The notes below the pieces were generated by a model. That model did no database searches, was not told the DNA's origin, and worked only from the letters and a program-made list of their open reading frames with translations. 64,000 nucleotides of DNA, from positions 186,001 through 250,000 of the forward strand of contig CM057069.1 of NCBI GenBank assembly GCA_029945375.1, given 5' to 3'. This document shows positions 55,179 to 64,000 of the stretch, piece by piece. Numbering within the stretch: position 1 is the stretch's first letter; each line of letters begins with the position of its first letter. The position numbers and the translations under genes are program-made. The DNA is from Agaricus subrufescens (lineage: Eukaryota > Basidiomycota > Agaricomycetes > Agaricales > Agaricaceae).

Positions 55179-55578
55179 TGCGCAAAAAATGTGGTGGTTG
55201 AAAAAAAATATAAAACTAGGGATGGTGTGAGTCACCCGGCATAATATACCCCAGTCGCGATTTTCCGATCAAGTTCTCATCCCGTGATCCGCGAACCGAG
55301 CTCTTCACTCCCACCCTGTTCTCACTTTTTCTCAACGGTGGTATCCAAAGGATCGACTGATAGGGCAGGGCCTAGTCACCGACAGGTGTGACACCGATCT
55401 ACGACCATTGCTCTACATGCATCAAACTGATGCAATATAATTCCAGTGCTCCAGTGTCAGAAACCAAGCGACGGGTGTCCAAGGTCCAAGAGATGATCGA
55501 TGAAGGCGGACCTGCAATAATAATACCAATGTAATCGAGGACACATAAGATTTTACCGAAATGGCCCTATACCTCCCA
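55179..55578. other. Spacer upstream of oxygenase copy 2
   Basis: The first ~190 bp match the promoter side of copy 1. The rest shows no gene that I can support. Confidence 0.5.
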
Positions 55579-55866
55579 CTATTTCCCCTCTGCAGACTCA
55601 AAGTTAGGCCTCTGAACAAATCTACCCTTCCACCAATCCCCACTCTTTGTACCGATCCTACCAGACAAGTCCACAATCATACAAACACTGAAATAATATA
55701 TCTCTTGTAGAGGTTCGTCGTCAACTTCGTCATATTCGGTTTCTCCGCACAGGTTGTCAGTTGGTTGGGTCACCCAACTGACATTTATAGATCGAGTCCT
55801 GTATTCGTTATGGTCTAGACAAAATTTATCCCAAGATGATCCGGGAAGTTTGTTGGAAAGTAACAA
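55579..55866 (-). pseudogene. C-terminal fragment of a third oxygenase copy
   Basis: The stretch RTRSINVSWVTQPTDNLCGE...EIYYFSVCMIVDLSGRIG aligns with the last ~60 residues of copies 1 and 2 (RSINISWVTAPTSNLRGE...VYYFNVCIVVDLSGRIN). The catalytic region is missing, and upstream sequence is unrelated. It is more diverged than copies 1 and 2 are from each other, so it is an older duplicate. Confidence 0.75.
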
Positions 55867-56195
55867 CTTCTACTTTGACACCACTCCGCCACCGAGCTAC
55901 TGGAGGGACGAGTGATCAGCTATGCCCTACTTGCCCGATCACCATCCCTCCCTTTTCATCGTCCCGAACACCTGCTCTTGTTTGCTCCCACGTAGCACTC
56001 TGGCTGAGTGGCCTACACTCGAAACGACTCATAACATTCAAGACGGCCGCTGTCTCAGCTCTCACTCTCTAGTTTTGGGTGTCTGTCTCCGTTTTCTCGT
56101 CAGATCGCTTCCCTCACTTCCCCTTTCGCTCTCACCGCTCTCTCTCTGTGCGAGCTTGTTGCCAGTTGTGAGGCCTCGACATCTTTTCGTCAATC
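55867..56195. other. Unassigned stretch
   Basis: About 330 bp, pyrimidine-rich near 56095-56160 (CCCTCACTTCCCC, CTCTCTCTCTG). No supported gene or repeat. Confidence 0.4.
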
Positions 56196-57516
56196 TTACC
56201 CTGTGGAACAAGTTGTTGCCGCTCGTGGGTTCACATGGAGACGTCCAATGATTTTCAGGTCCATTGGGTTGTACTTTAGGTGTTTATGTTCGGAGAAGGT
56301 TCCCATAAGAGAGGTATCGTTGACGTTGATTAAAATGTTGATTGAAGTTAAACAAGGCCATTGGTAGGGGTGACACACTTGTTCGTGAACGGCTGTGAAT
56401 AAATGATGGAAGCTGTCCTTATACGCGTCAAAACTAGAGTTGAGTCCTCTCCGATCATTGATCCTCAGGGAAATTGACTGGACTGGTGAAGGATGTGGTA
56501 AACTAGAGAGCAGTGATTGCATATATGTCGAGGCGGATCCCATGGTGTCGATTGTGCCAGTCAAAGGCACCGGTGGGAGGCTCTCGAAATGGATAGCCAG
56601 GTGTTGCAGTGATTCCAGACATTCAGCGGCCGATAATGAGAAGCGGGATGGCAGCCCAACTAGAACACGCTTGTCAGTAGTAGGCATTTGAAAGTGATGA
56701 TGCCTTACTCCAGGATCTGACGCGGAGATCAACGACCTTCAGTTGAGGGGCCAAGAAGGTAAGGAATGCTTTAGGATACGGAATCCATGAGGTCCCAAGC
56801 CATGCCGATGGATAAGTATAATCTATCACAAGCTCGTCAACGTGACGAAGGAGCGTGTTTGCCAGGTCTTGGTGTTCCAGATAGAAGTTGGTTACTTCCT
56901 CGATCGAAGTACCCCCAAGCAATACCTGGCGCGTAAGTGCGCATTGGTAGGAAGCAAGATCCACAGATCTTAGTGGCCCAATAATGGGCCCAATACAATG
57001 AACTGTGAGATCAGATGCAACCCTCATGCCATGTAGAAGCATCAAAGATGGAACAGGGTTCGCCACAAAGATTTCCAGGGAGCGGGACGATTTGCGGAGG
57101 AAGACGGTAGAAAATGCATCCACTGTGTTGTGGGACACGTGGTCCCATTGAATACGCGAGTCATAGAGTAGCAACGACGTAACGTGTTGAGCATGGAGGA
57201 GGAAGTCCGTAAAAGGTGCAGTGAGATCACGATTGTAGTTGTCCGGGGTGGAGGAATCTGACCGGTCGACGACACAGAGCTCCTGTATGTAAGGAATCAA
57301 GCGTTTATAGTCCCGGTGGTCCAAGTCAAAGATATTATTGCTGAAGGGATCGAGCTTGACGCTCTTGAAGAGCTTCCGTTGGTAGCGCAGCTTCCAGCGG
57401 AAGCAAACCAGTGTGATGACTTTCATTTTTACTATGCGGAGAGCAATGGCAAGGTCGACGATGTTGTCAAGTAACTCGACAGGAAGGCGCGTCATGGGGG
57501 AGGAAAATAAAGGCAT
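56196..57516 (-). CDS. F-box-like protein
   Basis: Two exons. Exon 1 from ATG 57516 (MPLFSSPMTRLPVELLDNIV) has the F-box-like start LPVELLDNIVDLAIALRIV and continues VITLVCFRWKLRYQRKLFKS. It joins through a 52-nt intron (GTAAGG...TTCTAG, about 56661-56712) to exon 2 (GLPSRFSLSAAECLESLQHL...), which ends at 56196. Total about 430 residues. Agaricomycetes have large families of such F-box/LRR-like proteins, presumed substrate adaptors of SCF ubiquitin ligases. A short ATG further on (MTRLPVELL) could also serve as start. Confidence 0.75.
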
Positions 57517-57698
57517 TGAAATATCGCGCGAAAACGTACTGCTTTTATGTCAGTACAAGTGCATAGTGAGAATATTTTTGATATAGAGCGAATTAAACAT
57601 GTGCTGATTTTTGGTGTTTTACTTAAATTGGATTAACTTGTTATCACGATCACGCTCTTCCCTGAGATATTGCGCAAATCTGCCACTCAAGCCAGGAT

Positions 57699-58341
57699 AT
57701 GGCGGCCACGTTTCTTGATCTTCCGGATGAATTGATTTTGCATATAGCCAAATTCACGGTAAGAAGCATACTTCCCCCGTCATTTGTCAAGCTAAGGGTG
57801 AGTAGAATCGCCAGGACCGATGTCAAATGCGCCTTGTGGCAAAACACATCGATTATTGCATCTCACCGATCCTGTTCGAAAATCTACGCTCCCTTCGGCC
57901 AATTGAATTCAAACTACGACGTTTTGCATTCCTTGCAGCGTGTTTGAGCAGCGGGAAAGAGTTGGTCTTCAGTCGTTGTACGAAGAAGATGTTAATTAGG
58001 GTCTACGGCAACGATGATGCCGGTTGTGTGCACAGCTGGCTGCGGCTAATGAATAAATTGGTCCCTACCCTGACCAACTTGCAATCCTTGATGTGAGTGA
58101 CGTTCAGATTATAATGCCAGCTAGTATGAATTGGATTAGGTGGGTGTATTGGCCACGCGAACAACCAGTGTCGGATCTGGTGATGGAAATGTTCAACTCC
58201 TTTGGATCTCTCCCTTACTTGAAAGAGTTAGCAATCCGGGTTGACTATACTGATCCATTTCCTGGGTTCAATCTCAAGTCATTTTCCAATCTGACTTCTC
58301 TTTCAATAGAGTGGCACACTGTGAGACCGGGGGGTAGGTAA
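57699..58341 (+). pseudogene. F-box protein gene, probably truncated
   Basis: ATG 57699 gives MAATFLDLPDELILHIAKFT followed by GTAAGA. After an intron the sequence MRLVAKHIDYCISPILFENLRSLRP (from about 57827) completes an F-box. It continues to NKLVPTLTNLQSLM, then VYWPREQPVSDLVMEMFNSF and LTSLSIEWHTVRPGG, ending at TAG 58339-58341. F-box proteins of this kind are usually 400-600 residues; this one ends after about 200, in the middle of what should be leucine-rich repeats. It is head-to-head with 56196-57516, 182 bp apart. Truncation or unread downstream exons are both possible. Confidence 0.55.
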
Positions 58342-58704
58342 AATACTATGGCTAAAAACACCTGTGAAGAGAGTTAACAACCATCTAAATGTCAGTTAGA
58401 ATACACCTCATCAAGTAGTATTTGACATACGAAAACAGTAGACATATACTACTTTATTGACAGTATAATACCTGTCTGCATCATAGTCGTATACTCAGTT
58501 CAAAAGCAACATCACACGGATTTTTGTCGTCAAAAAACTTGTAAAAACTCAGTCAATTACATAGTGAGGGGTACTCAAATACAGTGCTAGTATGAGTACT
58601 ATATGTTAATGGTAGTGGAAGAAAAAGAGTAAATAACGCAACAAAGGATACTGAAATACTGAGCGGGTATGAGTAATGTAATATGCTAATCATAGTGTAA
58701 TTAA
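58342..58704. other. AT-rich spacer with an imperfect repeat
   Basis: About 360 bp. Two similar segments, near 58579-58618 (ATACAGTGCTAGTATGAGTA...) and 58652-58701 (ATACTGAGCGGGTATGAGTA...), suggest an old ~75-bp tandem duplication. No gene seen. Confidence 0.4.
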
Positions 58705-59993
58705 CTACAACCTCTTTCCCTTCACCTTCGATGGGACATTAGTACGGTTACTATTGCCCTGTCGTGTTCGCTTTGTTGGCACAGTATCCTGAGGAGTATT
58801 ATCCATATTGCTACGCAATCGTTTTGAGCCCACTCTCAGCATTTGCTGCACTGATTCATCACCTCTCTCTTCAGCACACACTTCGGCATTGCTCCTATTC
58901 CTCCCCTTTTGTACCACCTTCTTTGCAACCAGTTTCTGAGCCCGTGCTGTCGTTTTGCCTTTCTTGGTGGTTTTGTTCTTCTGTTGCTTTGGCTCCGATT
59001 CTTCTTGCTCAATGTCATCCATCAATTCATCTTCATCGCCACTGGCCCCTTTCAATTCGGTGCCCTGAACTTTAAAATAGTCAGGGTCATTGCCTTTGAA
59101 GTCACTATTAATATCCTCACCATCAATATCATCATTGTCACCATCGAGTTCGTCCCCTGTAAGATTATTACCCTCAATCTCCTTATCACTGGCCACCACA
59201 TCCTCCATTTCACTATTACCCCCATCTGTGGAACTATCATCCCCAGAATTCTTGTCCTCAAGCTCATCGTTATCTTCAGTCTCGGAGTTCGGAGTCGTTG
59301 TTTCAGGAGTAGGGTCAGTTTGGTTTCGTCTGCGTTGATTATTACGATAATATGCTAGTATTCCCTTCATGATCTCGTAGCTAGCCCAGTCAGTGTCATA
59401 TTTTCGAAGAGGCTCATAATCGTGTCTTGCCTTATATATGAATGAATGAATATGGCTGATTATAGTGAATTCAGGGAGATACATACAAGTTTCGCTGCCG
59501 TGGCAAGTTGCGTGGGGTTGATATTCTTATAGAGTATATTGAACTTGATCCCGGCATGTTTCATTGCGTCGCTAACCGTGCGCTACAATTAATCAATATA
59601 TAAGTAGACAATGAAAGTAAAAAATCGGCTGGACTTACGCGGCATTGATTGTAAACCGACCTATTGTCCTTCAGTCCCATGTCAGTTTGTAAGTGGTTGA
59701 TCTGCTCAGGAGGCAGAATGAGACTTTGAGAGCCTTTGGTCTTGGGACCCGAAGCAACAGCTTTCTTGAGTTTATCGAGTTCCGCTGGAAACACGATGAG
59801 TTTTGAATACGGCGAAAAAAGAAAACTTACCATCGCGATGCGCAACTTGCTTTTCTAAGTGCTCGATGCGTCGTGAAGCACCGTCGCTGGCATCCCCATG
59901 GGGGGTGGTAGTGCTGGCTCGTTGACCCGCCGGAACTTGTCGATTCTTCTTCAACAAAGAAGAGGCCTTGGTCGAGGGTTTTCTGGCAGGCAT
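58705..59993 (-). CDS. Uncharacterised fungal protein with coiled coil and acidic tail
   Basis: Four exons. ATG 59993 gives MPARKPSTKASSLLKKNRQV and ASRRIEHLEKQVAHRD, a coiled coil that continues in exon 2 (ELDKLKKAVASGPKTKGSQS, INHLQTDMGLKDNRSVYNQC). Exon 3 follows (RTVSDAMKHAGIKFNILYKN), then exon 4 (ARHDYEPLRKYDTDWASYEI) with a long D/E/N-rich stretch and a basic C-terminus (KKGKTTARAQKLVAKKVV, ending GKRL). Exons 1 and 2 join in phase. The middle (QTDMGLKDNRSVYN...DYEPLRKYDTDWASYEIMKG) recurs in many Agaricomycete hypothetical proteins. The charge pattern suggests a nuclear protein; no function is known. Confidence 0.7.
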
Positions 59994-60500
59994 AGTTGAG
60001 AGTATGTGGTCGTGCTGAAGAACGAGAGAGGCGTGAAATGGAAATCGGACTTGGAGTTTATTTATATGCGTCGCGACCTACGGACAGTTCGTATCTCGGT
60101 TCGTCACCGCCTAATACAATAGCCGGACGGAGATGAGCTGACACAGGCACGCCGAGCAGTGTAAGTAATTAGACTGTTTCGCTGAGGTCAATAACAAGAA
60201 AATTCAGAGAAAAATACTCCACTTTACGTCTTTCACACTTTACGTTTTCGTGCAGGTAATATTCGGGTATTGTTTTACGCCGACATCCGGGTGCGCAAGT
60301 TGTAGATCCCGCCTTTGTTGCTTGGCAGGAGGCAGCGACAGCAAGAAGGGATCGTTGTTAGAGGCGGAATGGTGGCAAAAATGGGAAAGAAAAAGACTTA
60401 CGTCTTCCTCCTACATAAAACCGGGCATAATTGATTCCGATGTCCGGCTATGCGCATAACAAATGTGCTTTAGTGGTCTGATAAATCTATTTATCTATAA
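59994..60500. promoter_or_regulatory. Divergent intergenic region
   Basis: About 500 bp between the starts of the minus-strand gene at 59993 and the plus-strand gene at 60501. Candidate TATA-like sequence TATTTATATG lies near 60059-60068 for the minus-strand gene, and CTATTTATCTATAAATGG lies just before ATG 60501. Confidence 0.45.
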
Positions 60501-61251
60501 ATGGAAAACATCACTTTGGATATAAGTCACTTCCGGGGTGGTTTTGAGACTTCAAAATTCTCCCTGATGCCTATTTTGCGACAACCCTCCGAGGCAGAGT
60601 CAGATTCGGTGGTTGAGGTAGTCCCAGAGACTCCTTGCACACCGAAAGACCGTAAAAATCAGCTCGGGATAAAGAAGTATCGTGATGCGTATGCAGATCG
60701 TTATCGCTCGGACAAAGCACCAGAGCCATCTGTTAGCGAACCCAGCTGGGAGACTGGTAAGTCACTCACAAGAATCCGTTACTTGATACTGAATATCGCT
60801 CAGTGATTAGAGAAAGGGCAAAAAGGTCGACTAGGCAACAAACCAAAGGGGCAGACGCACAACACGAAGTGGTTGATTCCGTTACTGAAGGTAGGGGTGA
60901 TGGTCAGCAGAAAATCACGGTCAATCTCGTTGCCGAATCCGTTAGTGCTCGTCGGGGTACCACCGTTGATTTGACAGCCACTGGAGGCACTGTTGGCACT
61001 GAAGGGATGCAGGACGGAGGTTGTCGGAAACGCCAGAGAAATTTTGAGTTATTGATTGAACAAAAACTAGATGAGCAACAGCAGAAGGCAAGTAACCATT
61101 TTTCGAAGTAGAAGCAAACTAATTTCTCTTACCTTAGAAGCGCAAGACCATTCGCATATGTATTCCAGGCAATGATGAGGGCGGCCTCGAGATACAGATG
61201 GACTCGTCTGAGTACGAGGAGAAGTTGGATGTTACAGTGGGCGCAATCTGA
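60501..61251 (+). CDS. Uncharacterised small fungal protein
   Basis: ATG 60501 (MENITLDISHFRGGFETSKF) encodes an acidic N-terminus (SEAESDSVVEVVPETPCTPK) followed by a basic segment (QLGIKKYRDAYADRYRSDKA). A GTAAGT donor near 60761 leads to an exon beginning at about 60804 (IRERAKRSTRQQTKGADAQH). A second donor, GCAAGT or nearby (about 61088), leads to KRKTIRICIPGNDEGGLEIQ and ends EEKLDVTVGAI-TGA at 61249-61251. I do not recognise a domain. Exon 1 and the final exon are well defined; the GC donor is uncertain. The gene is divergent from 58705-59993 and could be co-regulated with it. Confidence 0.5.
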
Positions 61252-61728
61252 GTAGTGTCATTAGGATAGAATGGAATGATATATTTTAACACATTACCTG
61301 CTATTGTTAAAGGATTTGGCATAAGGAAGAGAGTCAGCTGCGTAATTGAAGCTCTAGCCTTGACCAGGCTGCCTCTATGAAGGACCATCCTATATTGCAT
61401 TCTACATACCAATAGCAGTTGAAATACGTGTCAAGAATATATCGCTCTATCATGCCATTATAATGAAAATATAATCTATAGAGATCATTTTTTCAGTGGT
61501 GGTTGGTTATATATAAAAATGCAAACTTACCAAATGTAGCATCGCATGACGTTCCCGCAAAAACTGCAGGCTCTAAAAACTGTCTACCGAAGGCTACAAT
61601 GATAAGATACAAGATCTAATGCAACAAATAACTGTACAGGTAGGATCCACGATATAGAGAAAACGAAATCTAACTCGAAATACTGTACCAAGCGTCATTG
61701 ATAATCCATAACCTACATATTAAAGCAT
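61252..61728. other. AT-rich spacer
   Basis: About 475 bp between convergent genes. No supported gene, repeat or RNA gene. Confidence 0.5.
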
Positions 61729-64000
61729 TTATGTACTACAAAAAGTGTCAAGAAATTGAGTCGACCATTTTTCTACAGAGGCATTGGCTCTCCTGGCATC
61801 TCCGAAACCTCGAGTCTTGTCGCGCCATTGGGTAGCCGTGCGAAGGAACTGCCGATTAATCGTGACCTTCTCATCAAGGATGGAACGGTGGCGGTTCACA
61901 TAAAGCTCTTCCAAGCGAGGGGGCCAACGGCCTTGGTCATCGCCACTGCCTTCGAACGTGGAGACGAGAGGGTGCCAAGACTGCTTCCTGATGCTGGTGC
62001 CCACACCTAATACAACCATTGAGCACTAAAAAAATGATATTTTGTTGCGGAACATACCTGTAAAACTTTGATATATCCCACACAAGAGATCCAGCTCGTT
62101 CGTCGTCAAGTCATCATCTACATATTCCACACCATCTTTATCCCGCGCATGAAAGTTGAGAGTATCGTCGTAATATAGACCCGACGGCCCTTGCAATGCT
62201 TCACTGATACTAATCCCGCCCTCCAAGGCCAAGCGCCGAACATAGCCGCCGCGCAAGATAGCTGCACGGCCGCGCTGAGACATCAACACGGACTGACACC
62301 TTTGCCTCCAATATTCATAATCAGATGGAGTGAATACATGATCTGAAAAGATCATTGGCGTTAGAGCGCATGGTAGCTCAGGACGTGCAAGCTTGAGGCC
62401 GGCTCGTTTCTGCAAAGTTCGGAATGGGACACCGGATTGTGCTAGTTCGACCGTGATATCTTCATCATTGAGCTCGGGATGTAGACGACAGACCATGGCG
62501 GCAGCAGAGGCACTATAGACGGCAATGTTCCAAGAGGCAGCGGCCAAGTCACCAAAATCAAACATATATAGGAGTCGGGTGCCGGCCCACACTCGTTTGA
62601 TATAGCGTAACCGAGGGGAGAACTTGAGAGGGTGCGTACATCTTGAGGACAGGTCCCACACAGCTGCCGATGGTTCACCACCTTCCTTGTTAGCTAGACG
62701 CAGCCCGAAGTCGACGCAGGCGTGACCCATTGGCGTTGTCCAGAACGTACTGTTGAGTTTGACGGGACAAGTGCCAGTGATAACGAGCAGGAGCTTGATG
62801 TCAGCCAGTCGTGCTGCATGTCCAAATCTTGTGGCTAGTCGGGGGGGCAGAAAACCGTAGTGCTTCTTCAAAATGTCAACCACCTCCAGCTGGGTCTGCT
62901 CCCATTCGGGGAGGGGTGTTGAAGCGGCTCCTGACGAAGTATGATCTGCGGAGGGATTGACGGAGGAGGTGGCGGATGCGGGAGCCGTTGGGAGTGCTGT
63001 CGCCGCCGACGTTGTAAGGGTAGAGGATGCAATATTGATAGCATGGGCCGGAGAGGCACCAGCGAGTGAGCTTATACCTCCCTCATCCTGGTACAACTCC
63101 TGTGCTGGAACTTCATCTATTTCTTCATCTGATTCCTCGTACGATTCATCGACCCACTCGCTACAAAGGGTCCACTCATTACAAAACGAATCGTAGCGCG
63201 CTTCCCCAGGGCGTGCTTCCTCTAGGGTCTCGCCACGATCTCGCTTTGGAACCAGAGTACGAGTAAATTTTGGTGGAGTGTCTAGGCTCCACTCCCACAC
63301 ATACACAGCTGCGCTCACGGTTGGCGGTTTATTTGCACGGTTTAGTCTAGTTTGTCGAGCAACTGGCGTTTCATGAAGTAACATTCGTTGGTGTCTTTCT
63401 TCGTGCTTCCTCTCAAACGCTTCCCAAACATCTCGGCCCGACCTTTCGACTTGACACAGCCGCCCTTTCTTCCAAACGAGTTTGCTGATTTGCGAGGGCG
63501 AGGAAGGGGGTCGTTGGTCGTCCTCAGTGACATTTATTGGTTGCGGGCTTGCTGGTTCAAAATGAGGCTCTGTGAACGAGCATGAGTCATTACTCAGTAC
63601 CAATGGATCGTACACTACGCACCGTAGACTTGGGTATCTTCCCACGCATCCTCTGTGTTGGCAGAATAGGAAGGCACAGAGGGCGATACGACAGTGGTTG
63701 CAGCTTGGAGAATTTCAGATGGGGGTACCATTAGGTAAAAACCATCTCGTTTACTTTGCGCGATTTCTCGAGGCCCCCAACGGTACCATACTGGGATTCC
63801 GAGGTGATCGAACCACCAAGCTGAGGGTTGGGTTGGCTGATCGTAGGGATTGTGTAGAAAAACCCCCGCGCGATTGGCATCCCAGAAACGTTGGAGCAGG
63901 GGAGCACAACGCAGAGACTCCCACATGCTTATACGGCTCTTGTCCCACGTTACCAACAGCTTGTACCACTCCGTAGGGGAGATACCCTCCAGATACTTCG
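61729..64000 (-). CDS. Uncharacterised Agaricomycete protein, 5' end beyond the window
   Basis: Minus-strand gene with at least three exons. The first visible exon (64000 down to about 63634; RISMWESLRCAPLLQRFWDA...NPYDQPTQPSAWWFDHLGIPVWYRWG) ends at a GTGCGT donor. A 53-nt intron (ending TTCACAG) joins it in phase to EPHFEPASPQPINVTEDDQR, and the frame runs to LCGIYQSFT near 62060. A further intron leads to a last exon (GVGTSIRKQSWHPLVSTFEG...WPPRLEELYVNRHR...), ending TAG 61729-61731. Central low-complexity S/A/T runs separate the two conserved parts. The pieces WWFDHLGIPVWYRWG and SWHPLVSTFEGSGDDQGRWPP recur in Agaricomycete hypothetical proteins, often in high copy. No known domain or catalytic motif; function unknown. 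The start codon is outside the window. Confidence 0.7.

Noticed and set aside
1..64000. tRNA, rRNA or other structured RNA genes
   Set aside because: Read through on both strands without finding a convincing tRNA arm pattern or rRNA sequence; a covariance-model search was not possible here.

Overview
The window is nuclear DNA from a filamentous basidiomycete, most likely an Agaricomycete. The introns are about 45-65 nt with GT...AG ends. The protein families (DUF6534 membrane proteins, DUF6589, F-box singletons, RecQ-like helicases) and the mix of Copia, Gypsy and Tad-like LINE elements are typical of mushroom-forming fungi.

Layout. (1) 1-11290: two tandem ~5-kb units. Each holds two multi-exon seven-TM DUF6534-type genes (type A, then type B) with a broken C-terminal remnant between them. 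A third, truncated unit is split: 38 bp of it lie at 11357-11394, and the rest, with one more type-B gene, at 46224-48812. (2) 11395-46223: the split is caused by a DNA transposon with inverted termini (CAGGCTCC...GGAGCCTG) and a 9-bp target duplication (CGTGAAACA). Its own content is a RecQ-like helicase with a C-terminal CCHC knuckle (+ strand) facing a DUF6589 protein (- strand), with stop codons 9 bp apart. Removing later insertions leaves about 6.1 kb. (3) Inside it are a full-length Copia element (14257-20142, identical LTRs, in the last exon of the helicase) and a Tad-like LINE (22281-45121, 14-bp target duplication, in the DUF6589 gene). (4) Inside the LINE's ORF2 sits a 15.1-kb Gypsy element (23700-38790). 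It has 1.36-kb LTRs, three sense frames and two multi-exon genes on the antisense strand between pol and the 3' LTR. (5) 48.5-64 kb: ordinary host genes, namely a mitochondrial 2-oxodicarboxylate carrier with a 7-nt micro-exon, SRP9, a tandem pair plus a fragment of 2OG-Fe(II) oxygenases, two F-box genes (one probably broken) and three uncharacterised fungal genes, the last running off the right edge.

The candidate undescribed system is the two-gene RecQ/DUF6589 TIR transposon. DUF6589 is the only protein in it that could supply a transposase, and the helicase would be its partner. Both genes carry an in-frame TGA and later insertions, so this copy looks non-autonomous now. A second notable structure is the antisense gene pair inside the Gypsy element; one of the pair joins perfectly in frame across three introns.
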